Shown: piece by piece, positions 1-11,784 of the stretch
Position numbering within the stretch: the stretch's first letter is position 1
Layout of the letters: each line of letters begins with the position of its first letter
Source of the DNA: Onchocerca lupi
Taxonomy: Eukaryota; Nematoda; Chromadorea; Rhabditida; Onchocercidae
Length of the DNA stretch: 64,000 bases
Assembly (NCBI GenBank): GCA_028564675.1
Contig: JAOVVO010000099.1
Coordinates: 62,001-126,000, forward strand
Reading direction: 5' to 3'
Position numbers and translations under genes: made by a program
The notes under the pieces: model-generated
What the model saw: only the letters and a program-made list of their open reading frames with translations
The model's database searches: none
Told to the model about the DNA's origin: nothing

Positions 1-81
1 AATAAAAATAAATCTTTTCACTGTTATTATCTCAATCCACTCTCTCTTTCCCTCCTCTTCCAAACCACAAGATCCAAAAGG

Positions 82-226
82 TCAATTTAATATATCAGCA
101 AAATATAAATGATTTTCTTCAACTAAATCTTTAAGCTCTAAGTTGATTTTTTCTAGAAGAATTTCATGAGAATGATATATTAAAATAAAGCGATACAAAG
201 ACATAATTTTTTCCTTCAAAACATTC
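82..226 (-). other. Possible terminal leucine-zipper exon (weak)
   Basis: On the minus strand an AG at 227-228 opens a 48-codon frame ending in TGA at 82. It could encode a short amphipathic segment containing EILLEKI, then LKDLVEEN, which resembles the EVLKEQI and LEQEN segments of the TSC22 box. Its phase (one base, then codons) fits the phase-2 end of the exon at 11785-11879. Against it: the acceptor is preceded by a poly-A tract instead of pyrimidines, the alignment needs gaps, and the intron would be 11.5 kb. It may be chance. Confidence 0.2.
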
Positions 227-3200
227 CTAACAATAGTTTTTTTTTTTTTTTTATTATATGTAAATACTTTTTCATGGCATAACAACAAAAAGAAAGCAAC
301 TAATGTTAAGCCTCGAAAATATATCTAAAAAAATTCAACACGAAGGAGAATTTCAAGTGAAACAACTTATTCTGAAAGAATGTTTTCAACTTCAGCTAAA
401 TTATTTGATATTAATAATTTGTAATTCCAAGTAAATGTGCAGAAAAATACACTAAATTGTTCTTTACTGAAGTGATACTAGAAACTATCTAAATTAACAA
501 ATCAAAAAAGTTAGAAAAAGAAAGGGAAAGCATTTTAACACGTAGGAAGAGGATAATGTGCTGAATCTGCACTGTTCACTGATGATAATAAGCAAATAAT
601 GGATGAAATTTCAAATTTAATGACTTGATGGACATCTCGAAAGAGAGCAAGCTATCATTTTCGAAGAGAGATTTTATGGAGCTAACCAAATGTCACGGGT
701 AGACATATAATTCTAATACAGTTCATTACAGAAAAATTCGGACCGCGGTTTCTTATTCTATCATCCGTTCTAACCTTAAAATCTAAGAATAACTGAGATA
801 TTTTCTCAAACTGTTACTATTTCAATATCAGTGCTGCTGTTGCTTACAACAAATAATTGCAACTTGTCATCATTCAAAAATTCCTCCACTTACATAATTC
901 TCGCTTCTTCTCTTTTGATTTTTCATTGGTTAGAATGTTTAAAAATCATTTGTTTTTTTGAACGAATTCTTTGTCAGCTAGACCTAAATGAAAACGTTCA
1001 TCAATTCTGTTTGCTCTTTAAAAATGATCTTAATCTTTTCCCTCGAAACATCATTATTAATAGCTTATCGTGATAGAGGGATAGGATTAGTGAAAAATTA
1101 TCTTTATTTAAATTAAAAAAAAAAATAATTAATAGGAAATGAAACAATATATCATATTAAATCATTTAATAACTGTATAAAATGGGAAATCAATCATCAA
1201 AAAAAGTACTAATTTATTAAAATGATATGAAAAAAGATGATGGAGAGAAAAGTATGACGCAATTATAGATAGAGTTTATATAAGCAACATTTTGAAATAT
1301 AACTTCGAATTCTACTCAAATAACATTGCGAAGCAATATTTTATCATCCGTACAAAAGAACAACTGTAAGAATTGCATTTCTCTGCATTTTGGAAAAAAA
1401 AAAAACTAATTAAAAAATTCAATTCTTGACGCAAACGCAGGTTTCTCCTCCCCGAAATCAGAAGTAATTAAATTCACATTTGAGGAAGGTTATCATGCTT
1501 TGGAAACTTGGTTGCCAAACATAGTTTTAGAGTTTCATTAACATGTACATATACCGCCAATATAGCACATTTCTAAGATTACACGATTTTGACAGCAAAT
1601 AAAGAACCAGAAGAGAAAATGATTTTCAAAAACATTCTCACTGCATTCCAAAAAGAGAAGGAAAGCTATTTTCATATTTCAAAGGAACAAAAAGTCAAAA
1701 ATCATCATTTATCCATAAATGAAAAATGATAAATTCAAGAAACGAAAATTCCCCACGGCAAATTTTTTTGGCTCATTCGATATGCAAAACCAAAGATTAA
1801 ACATTAACAACTAGTTAATTTTGCGAAATTTGCAAAAAGTTATTTAATTAAAATGTTGGTTCCAAATAAATATTTAAAACACGACAAAAGTTCACATGGA
1901 AGCATTTTTGGGTGAAAACTTAAAGATTTCATAGCAAACAAAGTAGTAAATTTAACTGGAGAAATGTTTTGGAAATTTCAAATATTTTAAAATTTAAAAA
2001 AGAATTGTCTATCAATATCTGCATGGATGCCGCTTAAAGAAACATAGTTTCTTTTCTTTCCTTGTAAAAAGTAGCATAAACTAGCCTAAAAGAAGTTTTG
2101 CAAATGTATTTCATAAAAATTAATTGTCCATTTTAATGCGAATTAGTAAAGGAAAATCCAAAATATACAGTCCAATCGTATTAACAAGAACTCGAAATTG
2201 TTGTAAGCTAGCAGTAATACTTATGACACTGCGGAACGATGTTTGTTTCTTTAAGAAGTAGTTATCTTACATGTTGATCCGCATGTCTTTCATAGCCTCT
2301 TCGATAACAGATAATTTTAGCTATAAACTAATCGAAATAATCAGCAATAAAATAAAAAAATACTCTGAACATTTTTATCGATTTTATGGATTCTGCAGCT
2401 CAATTTACTTTTTCTTTTAATTCCTTTCCCAAATACTTAAGGCTCAATTTACGCAAAGAATTAAAAAAGACTATTCGAAAAAATTCGAATTTCTTACGAT
2501 GAATGATAAAGACATTTACTGAAAAGAGAAAATTTATAGAAGAGATAACCCTTTCAATCCTTGTTGGAACGAGATAAGAAAATGCATACTAACTGTTTTC
2601 ACCTTTCTTACCTCTGCTAACAAGATAGCAAATTTCAAGATGGAAAATGCCAGAGGAAAAAGCAGCTAAAAATATGGATAAGGCATGCAGAATCATCTCA
2701 CATTCTTTTTTGACAAACAAATCAAATTATATACAATTTTAAACAGATATAGGTTAGGCTAATCAGAAGGCAGTAAAAATTTCCATTTCCAATTTTTATT
2801 AGGAAATTAAAAAAATAAATAAAAAGATAATGTACCATGCATATGATGCGACCAATAGCAAAAGATAGCAAAAAAAAAATAAAAAAACTATCTTTCGAAG
2901 CATTTTATCATGATTTAATATCCCTCATGTAAGGCAATAACATTCTCCCTTTCTTCGCTCATCGCTTAAGTGTTTTTCAACAAACTGTTAAAAATTAAAT
3001 CATAAAAGATTTGTACTTTAACAATCCATTCATTACTTCCACATTTTCGAAAGTTTTTCAAAACCAAAGTATTGATAAAAGAGATGCATCTTCTTTCAAC
3101 GCAAATAAGAAAGAGATGAATAGCTCTTTCTTGCTTGCGCACTACAAGAATCCGAAATAAAAGTCAATCCAAGTTAAATTTCAGAAGACAAAAGTCTTTT

Positions 3201-3331
3201 TATTGAGAAACATTGGAAAAACGATTTTGTTTTTCTTTGAAAATCTTTTTTATTTTAAAGTTAATGCCGTAAAGTTCTTTCAACCAATTCACGTGTTCTT
3301 TGATCTACAAAGCTCTCTTCACATGTCCTTT

Positions 3332-3460
3332 TCAATTAACCATCAAAAAGTAAACAAGAAAGTTCCACTCATATCTTTTTAACACAATTTTACGTAATTG
3401 TGCGTGCGCCAAACCACTGTTGTTTATCAAATATGGTGGCCATTGCTGCCTTTGTTCCAT
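3332..3460 (-). other. Small ORF in a GC-richer island, possible alternative first exon
   Basis: A 42-codon minus-strand ORF starts at an ATG at 3460 in a Kozak-like AATCATGG context and begins MEQRQQWPPYLINNSG. It lies in an island (about 3400-3560) clearly richer in GC than its surroundings. A usable donor, TTAC then GTAAAA, falls inside it near 3384-3387. Genes of the TSC22 family often have short isoforms that start inside the large intron, so this could be an alternative first exon; that is inference. No family motif is recognised in the peptide. Confidence 0.2.
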
Positions 3461-4856
3461 GATTAAATTTCAGACCGTTTATCCGTTTATTTCGGGATAC
3501 TAATCAATCATTCCCAACAATAAAACAGAGCCGCTCTGTCTGCGGTGATAAATGATTCAAATCCTTCGTTATTTTCTTTTTTGTACATAAATTACAAAAG
3601 ACTGAATTGAATAATTTATGTTTAAATTACCTGGAAATTCAATATCAATATAAAACATAAAATGATGTATGTTCAAATTAATTTCACATGAAACATAAGA
3701 AAAGCACAAGAAACCATTTGCTTAAAAAGTGAGTTTCATTCAAAAACTGAAACTGACTATTTCCTATTCGAATTAGAGAAAAAAATGGCATTAAAAAAAA
3801 GAAAAAAGGAAACTCGTGATCTGCCTTAAAGAGCTATCTAAAACTTCTGATCTATCCTGAAAAACTACTCAACAACCCATATTTTATATTTCTCTCTCCA
3901 AATCATTATTAGAATGCTAAATTCGTTCTTTATTTTCTCCGCAATAAGTCAACCTAAAATTATTGCTACTACAACAAATTGCTGACTGCATTAAATGAAA
4001 GAGTTTTACGACTGACATCGTCAATCTCTTCTGGACATCAAAGACTTTATCTGACAAGCAATCGAACAAGGAGGCAAACAGAATTTTATAACCGGATGAA
4101 AACGGAAAAAGAGAAGAAAAAAGATGAAAAAAAAAAAATAGAAAATAAAGGTCTCTTTCTAGCTTCTATTCTTCATAATGAGAAAATAAAAATTTTGGAT
4201 CGAAAAATAACTTTCAAAACTATTCCCAACAATTTCTACTTGTAAGAAAAGAAGAAAATAAGTCGAATAATCCGATGAACGATGAATAGTTAATTTCTAA
4301 AAATGACAATTTCAAGATCATCCACACTAAACATATCAAAAATTGTCTATTCTATTCGTCAAAAAATGATATTATATAAACCCGTGCTTATTCTAATGAT
4401 GATAAAATATGATTGGTCTTGAGACATATCTGTAAGTTACTCTTAGAATAATAAGAAATAAAAAAGAATAACGAAAAATCAACAATCCAATGAGAGAATT
4501 ATTTTAGGCAAGCGATATATTTTATCTAATCGCAAATAGCTCAGAAATTCAGTTCATTTAAAATTATAGCAATGTATTCAATTCCTTCATTCAATCAGAA
4601 CATTATTTCATGAATTTCGAATTGGGAGATGATCGGCACAACGAATAGATCGATAAAGAGATAAAAATGTAAGCAAGCATGCAAAAATATCAACTAGCAT
4701 TTCCTGATAATATTTTCGTAAGTAATTAAAAGGGATAAAAAAATTATTAGAAACAATTCAGAAGTATGCCCAAAAGTCAAGTTAAAATATCAGAAAAAAA
4801 AAATGAATAGGAAAAGAAAATATGCAGAAAAATGGGTGATGGAATGTTGAACGACG

Positions 4857-5099
4857 ATGGGTAAGTTTGGCATTCGTCGATTCATCCAAAACAAGAAATC
4901 GTATATATGGAAGAAGATAGATGATGGCATGAACGGAAAAGGTTGGATGAGATGTGAAAACGACGTGCTCAGAACGTTGTTTCCGGTGTACTCACCATAC
5001 CCAATACTGTCATATGTGATGAACTGTACCAATTTTTCTTTTCCACTCCTATATCATATCAAATACAATGATAATAGTTGCCACTATAAAAAATTGTAG
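4857..5099 (+). other. Unrecognised 80-codon ORF in a GC-richer island
   Basis: The segment about 4830-5030 stands out from its AT-rich flanks. On the plus strand it carries an ORF starting MGKFGIRRFIQNKKSYIW, with several Trp, Lys and Arg residues and no known domain. On the minus strand the same DNA is also open, and 4996-5048 there looks like a 53-base exon: acceptor GATATAG, strong donor TATG then GTGAGT. Its phase fits the last recognised exon of the TSC22-like gene. I cannot tell which strand, if either, is coding. Confidence 0.18.
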
Positions 5100-6262
5100 A
5101 TTAATTAGAGCTTTATGTTACAGTCATTGACCTTCACAAGTTTCATTAATGATCAAAGATAAATATGATTCGACTGTTCTTTTTAAAGACATGTTTCCTG
5201 ACAGACAATCGTAATAAAGAAAAAACTACAAAAAATCAGTATATTTTATTTTATATATCAAATATTAACATGATTACGAAATAGGGCAAAAATCATGAGC
5301 GATATTTTTGTTAGATTAAAAACTCTTTCCTGACACTGCATTTATAATGATTATAATGAAAATTTCGACGGTGTTAATAATGATAATGACAATTTTCTTG
5401 ATCAACTAGATAATGCTGATGAAAAACACAGTTTTAGTAAGTTTTAAAGATAAAAGCCATTGCTCTATTCGCCTAGATCTTATCATTTATCACTTTCTAA
5501 TGATAAAAGTTAATTACAAAAAAGAGTAAAACGGTAGCAAAAAGTGATAATATAATAACTTCCGATGATCAAAACAGAATATTGTCTCGATAAAATTCTT
5601 CAAATAGAATGAAGTGAAACCTAAAATCTAAGTTAAAAATCCTTTATCTCAGATTCATTTAACACCAAAAATCCAAGTATTATATCTTCAAAATAATCAA
5701 TCGGAAATATCTATTATCTCCTAAATGACAGTGCAGCAGATGGGCACATAATGCTAGTCGTCATAGTATTCTATTTTTCATCTCGTCATATTTAATTGAA
5801 TGGCCCTCGTCTATTAAAAAATATCTGATAGCCTCCTAATCAGGATTCTGGCAAGGCAATAAGATTTCAAAATTTGCTATCATCGAAACATGCCTCTTCA
5901 ACAATAATCTTTCCTCTTCTTATCTCTTTATTCCAATATTCTTCTCTTGCTTTTTCAATTTATTTTCTCCCTTGAAAAACATCCATAAGCATAAACTTGA
6001 GAGAGATTTTTTCAAAAATTTACGCAACGTAAGTTAATACCTAAGCAAGTAAGAAGAACGATGAAAAAAAACTACTCGAACTTTTTTTGAATAATTATAA
6101 TTCAATCCAGAATTGATAACAATAATATTCAATACAATTCATTCCAGCAACCGTATTAAATCAAACCTGGAACACTTTCCACTTTCTCTTCTCATTTCCA
6201 TTTATAAACTGCGGTTAAAGGATTTATATCACAAATAACATCTGCTGCCAAAATGGATCATT

Positions 6263-6263
<1 letters not shown>

Positions 6264-6297
<34 letters not shown>
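6264..6297 (+). repeat. Poly-A tract, 34 bases
   Basis: An uninterrupted run of 34 A. It could be the tail of a retroposed insertion, but no recognisable element body or target duplication was seen next to it. Confidence 0.9.
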
Positions 6298-6299
<2 letters not shown>

Positions 6300-8048
6300 G
6301 AAACAGCATAAACATCTATACTGCTAAGTCCAACAATCATTCTATAACAAATATTTTGCACTTTACGAAGGGCTTCTGGCAATCATAAATATGACATAAA
6401 TAAGCACTCTTATGTATGACAAACAGTTATCAATGGTATTGCAACGATATGGCATTTTCATCATAATTTATTTTACTTAATTTAAAAAACCTGCAAAAAA
6501 ACGATCTGGAAATATTTCTCTAGAAACTACCAATCTATCATAAAACTTAAATTCCTAATCGAGGTAACAAACAACTACTTTTACCAATATGACATGATAT
6601 TCTATGATGGATCTTTAAAACACAGAGCTTTCAGCTTATCATCAAATCCCTCACATGTCCAAGCACTTGAGATTTGAAACACAAAGCTTTCCATAGCTGA
6701 CTCATTTGCTTTGCATATATCGAATCATTTATTCCCTAATGCGCTGCTTAAATTATCATGTTTCTCAAAATTTCGAAAACTTTAATAGCATAGAATTTAC
6801 TGATATAAAAACTGTTCGAAAAAAAAGGAAAAAGTCTTCGCAAAAAACCAATTAAGACAAAAAATCAATAAAATTATTACAAAAATCTTCGGAAAAATTT
6901 TTAATTCAGCATTCCACATATAAATTCTCAAATTAGATAAAGTAGCATCAAAAACGGAGACATGTAAATTCTGCAAAATAGTGTCGGAAATAAATTGAAT
7001 TTCACTTTTTGTTTACCTGTTAATGTCTTTCAATAGACATGAAGCAATAGAAATTGCAAAAATGAGCAACTAATTAAACAATGAAGTCTTTGGAATAAAC
7101 TACTATCACTTTTTCGACTTCTCACATCAAAGCTTTTTCTCTTTCTCCTCTCTTCCCTTTCCTATTCAACGCATTAAAGATCACCAAGCAAAAGAATTTC
7201 ATCCGCAATACTTTCCCAACAATACTGATTATTTAACTGAAGAATGATCAAACTCACTTCTACTAATCATGGAACAATGCATGAGTAGCAGAATTTTTTG
7301 AATAAGAGTTCTATTTTAATGAAAAAAAATTCCGGATGTTCACAATAATAATAATAAGAAATGTTATTCATAGCAAATCCATATTTTAATTTTTTTTTTC
7401 AATCTTTTAAGTGGAATAAAAAATTTTAATCTTCTGAAGCTTCCGCAAAATTTTTACATTTTTAACTATCTTTCAGCAATAATTTATTAAATCAGCTTCT
7501 AATAAAAATTTATTTCCATTCTAACATTATATTTAATACATGATTTAGTCAACAACTGGCTAGTTGAAATACATCAAAAACCAAAGTAAACACTTGTTCG
7601 AATATCATTTTCTACGTTAAACCTCAACGCTGTCTTAGAAACTTGTATTCATCCTTTTTCTTTTTCCGCCTTCTCTTTCGAACTTTCGTTTCACTTTTAA
7701 GTTGTCGATAAAATTTCATAAACAAATATGTTAAATAATACAGAAAATAAATTCTCCGTCCAGACCTCGTATGTTTTCATTATCAATTCTTTCTAAGTTT
7801 TATCATTTTCACTAATTTTACCACTGAAATCTTTAAGATACATTAGCTAAAGAAAGAAAACCACTCAATAACATTTAAGTATACTTCCAGCAAAAATTAA
7901 TCGATATTTGCAATGTTCATTCAAATTCTATAAATAGTTTACTAAAAAATTAGTTAAAATGATAAAAACCAAAATAAACACCATTTTACGTGTGTAGGAT
8001 CAATTATGGCAAGTCTCGATATGCTTTCCTGTTAATACTACATTGTTT

Positions 8049-8100
8049 TTTGGCAGTACTGAAAGGTGGTTCTTTCTTGACAGTACTGAAAGATCGTTAT
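8049..8100 (+). repeat. Short imperfect direct repeat
   Basis: Two copies of a unit containing CAGTACTGAAAG, separated by GTGGTTCTTTCTTGA, sit in tandem in AT-rich sequence. The period is about 31 bases. No function is apparent. Confidence 0.6.
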
Positions 8101-10387
8101 CTCTCATTCACTTAACGCCTCAAAAATAATACTATCTAATCAAATTATTTAAATGATACCTCTATCAAATCTTATCTAACTTATGATACTGTGTTAATTA
8201 ATTCTGAAATATCTTTTTCCAAAGCCTAAAAAATAAGCAAGGATCTCTTATCCATCTTTCGACATAAACTTTTGTCATTCCTTCTTTCTTCACCAAACAA
8301 CCAAAAAGCAATACCGATATTTTTTATTCCTCTTTTTCTTCCCAAAAAAAATTTTTCTGAATTACTACGAAAAACAAATTCAACTTAGCATTCCTAATAT
8401 GAACAATAAATTGCATCCGTGAAATAAATAACAGCAGACTACGTTTCCGCATTGCAAAAAATTCCTCCCTTAAAATCTTCGCGGAAATCGAAGATCACAA
8501 CTTCCTTTCGTTCTCAATATCTTGAAATTACAGTAATTCATTTCTTAATCCGAAATTAAAACATCATAACCATTTACACATTTTCTGTTCTAAATTAAGG
8601 AATAATTCACTGAGATCATGCCAATAGAGAATGAAAAGAGAGGTTAAAAACAATTAGACAATTAAAATCTTTAAAAAGATACCAAAAAAAAACAAAAATA
8701 AAAATAATAAAATAATACAATAATAATGGCAATTCCGAAAATTCCTACTTGAAAATTAAAAAGGAAAGAACAAAAAATCAAAAATCAAAAAAAAAAAAAA
8801 CAAAGCAAAAAAACCTCAAGAAATAAACCTTTCGCTGGTCTTTTTTTTGATTCCGGAATGTGTAGCAACCATTATATATTTGACTAAATAAATTTTAGTA
8901 CTATATGATTTCTGGAAAGGAATTAATAATTTGAAAATTGACAAAAAAATTAAAAAAAGGAAATCCATATTCCTGAAACTAGCTCTTAATCCTTCAACGT
9001 AAAAACTTATAACTTCCCGAAAATGAATTCGCGGTTTTCTTCTACTTTTCCACTCGAATTTCTGCTTCTACGATCGTGGTATATTCATAATAAACTTCAA
9101 GCACTTCAAACTGCTGATAAAACGAGTTATGAGATTTGAGTTCAAAGACTGAAGATACAACATCATTTGAGGTATTCTTCGTGATTTTTAATAAAGTCAA
9201 GAAAAATGTCTTACTGAATGCAGTTACTAAACTAAGCTGCGTTCATGTCGTCCCTAAAGCCTATATGGAGATGAAAATTAATCCGTGAAACAGTAGCAAC
9301 ACATCACTAATTGTACAGTAATTTTTTAATCACTTCATGACTACTTATTATACTATCTAATCATTTGTTGCACCAAATTTTATCTTAATATTTAAAATCT
9401 ATATCTAATAAAGAAAAAAGAACCTATTACGAATCTACTGCATACAAAAGAACTTATTATATAAATCATAAGTTTCGCTGACCAAAAATCTGTCCACGAA
9501 AATAAGATCTTCATACATCATAATTGTCTGTTCTTTTTTTTTTTAAGTTGGCCTTTCAGATATTATATAATAGAATAAATTAATAATTTTATACCCATCC
9601 ATTTCCACTACTCACAAATGATAATCGCGTCGATTTAGTGAGGCAAATAGTCAAAAGTTGAGACATAATTTGTCCTAATCTTTTATTTAAAACTGCTTAT
9701 CATTTCTATAGCACATGAGAGTTTTAACCGTTTGAATCTGAAAGATCAAAAAACTGATTCATTCTTTAAGATTTACTATATTCGACTCAATCCTAAATTC
9801 CTAATTTCTGGATACAGTTCATACCAGTCCAAATTTTGCATGAAATTTTTAAAAAGATGCCAATATTAAATATTGAAAATGTAATAGATTATAAGGATTG
9901 CATGGATAAGAGTTCCAATAGATGGTATTTACCATTATTTGTAATTAATAATTGAAAAATCCTAACTCAAAGATATTTGTTACGCATAACTTATCACTAC
10001 GACATTATCTTCTATAATCTAGCAATTTTCTGCAAAAATTAATGAAAAAATTCCATCAGTTACATCGATTTAATATTGTTACAATCTTTATAACTAGCAC
10101 GGAAATCCTAGAAAGCCGTGATACAAACAATGTCAACTGATCACAGCCATATTTCATTCAAATCATACTTATTCACCACTTTTATACTAAACCACTGTTC
10201 AGAGAAATCTTAACAGAAATATGGAAAATATTGGCTAAACAACATTACTTCTATCATCCTGATAAACAAGATGATAAATTTTGGACGGATTTATCACATC
10301 AAGTAGTTAATCATCCGTGACAAACAACTATTCATCGAACAGCATTACTATCATTATTTAGATAAAACGAAACAGCGCATCCATTGA

Positions 10388-10705
10388 TCATTACCACTAC
10401 TGTTATTGTCTAAATGCGTTTTAAACCAAACAACTGCAATTCTGGTTTACAGTGATTCCAACTATATTATTAACTTTATACAAATAAAAAATAAAAACAG
10501 CTCTAGAGTGTCTAAAGATACAATAAGTCGTTTCATTCAAACACCTGAAAACAACATAACGTTTCAACTAGTGAAAAAAAAAGGTTCAAACAAACATAAT
10601 CGAGCAGAGAAACTGTGCAGACCGATAATGAATTCAATAAAATGCAAGATTCTCTTCAGTGGAAAAAATAAAAAGAGAAGCAAAGCATCTAATCATTTCA
10701 ATTAA
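10388..10705 (+). pseudogene. RNase H-like domain fragment
   Basis: An open frame runs from after a stop at 10385 to a stop at 10705 and has no in-frame ATG at its start. The translation contains VYSDSNYIINFI, matching the fourth beta strand and following helix of RNase H (consensus V-Y-T-D-S-x-Y-V-I-N), and about 36 residues later ITFQLVKKKGSNKHNRAEKLCR, matching the V-x-G-H...N-E-x-A-D-x-L-A region. The Asp of TDS is kept; the last catalytic Asp appears to be Glu, and the His of the usual G-H motif is missing. The first two catalytic acids (Asp in strand 1, Glu in helix 1) were not found upstream. It is best read as a decayed fragment, either of a retroelement or of an RNase H1 gene; a real exon of an unrecognised gene is possible. 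Confidence 0.35.
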
Positions 10706-10894
10706 TCTTCAATATCACATTAACCACATAAAAAAATCAACTCAAAGTATTTTTTTTTTAAGAAAAATTGAAATTTTAACTTTTTGTTGATATTATTCTT
10801 TAATAGATAAGGGTAAAAGAACTTCAAAATAATTTTGGAGTATAACATCATACTAACTCACAATTGACTATGCCACTCTTCAAAATACTTTTTT

Positions 10895-10918
10895 ATCTTA
10901 TATATATATATATATATA
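10895..10918 (+). repeat. TA microsatellite
   Basis: A run of alternating T and A of about 20 bases. Nothing else is attached to it. Confidence 0.8.
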
Positions 10919-11784
10919 CCAGGTCATTTTAATTAAAAATGTCTCAAGTTAAACTGAATTTTCCATTTTTACAAAATTTTTAGACCAAATAATCAAAATT
11001 TACTACTTTTCATCTAAATTTAAAGGAGAAATGAACGCATTTCTTTTAGTAGAGCGATAGCTTGAAAAAACTCAAATATGATAACAAACATTTCCAAATT
11101 TATTTCTTCTTTTGCCTTCTTAAGTTTTGAAATTTTATCAAATCAATGTATTTATTTTTGTTTCGAGAGAAAGAAATACTTTCCGTGCACGATTCGATAA
11201 TCTTCACAGTAAAACCATCCTTACATTAAAAAAAAATCCAAAAAAAAACTAGTAGCAGTTGTAGTATAAGCAGAAGCAGTAACGGTAGTAGCAAACTATT
11301 TAAGCCTCATTATAAGTTATATTTTTGAAATAATTTATAGGAAATGAAATGAAATAGCGTTACTGAAGATAAGCACCCACACTATTGACACGAACTATTA
11401 TAGTAGCCCATAAATAATAATGAGATGTGAAATCGCCTCTACTGTTTTTTCCCTACCCTTTATTTCACTAAGGCTAAATATATATACAATATCGAATGTA
11501 AATTAATAATAAATTAACAACTCATATTACTATGAAAGGACTGCGATGTTATTCAACAACCTAAATTTCCAATATTTAATGTTTCCACCTCAACAAATTC
11601 TAGAAAATTAACGAACAGAATCGGGTAACTTACTATAAAAGTCTGATGAAGAAGAATTGCGTTATTCCAACATTCTCAACAAATTTATAAAATTTCAGTG
11701 AAAAATTTTAAAAAAATGTTAATACTTTATATGATATAATTATGGAAATTTGAAAATCTTCAGCATGAAAGATATAAAACTTAC

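Larger units (their letters stand above)
1..11784. other. AT-rich gene-poor stretch, probably intron or 3' flank
   Basis: No confident gene is visible over 11.8 kb. The stretch is strongly AT-rich with many stops in all frames. It lies downstream of the last recognised exon of the minus-strand TSC22-like gene, whose exon at 11785 ends in a good donor in phase 2, so at least the right part should be intron. Exon-like islands of higher GC occur near 3332-3560 and 4830-5050; weak exon candidates on the minus strand are 82-226, 2271-2320 and 4996-5048; an RNase H-like fragment lies on the plus strand at 10388-10705. There is a 34-base poly-A at 6264-6297, a TA microsatellite near 10895-10918 and a short direct repeat near 8050-8105. 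Confidence 0.6.
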
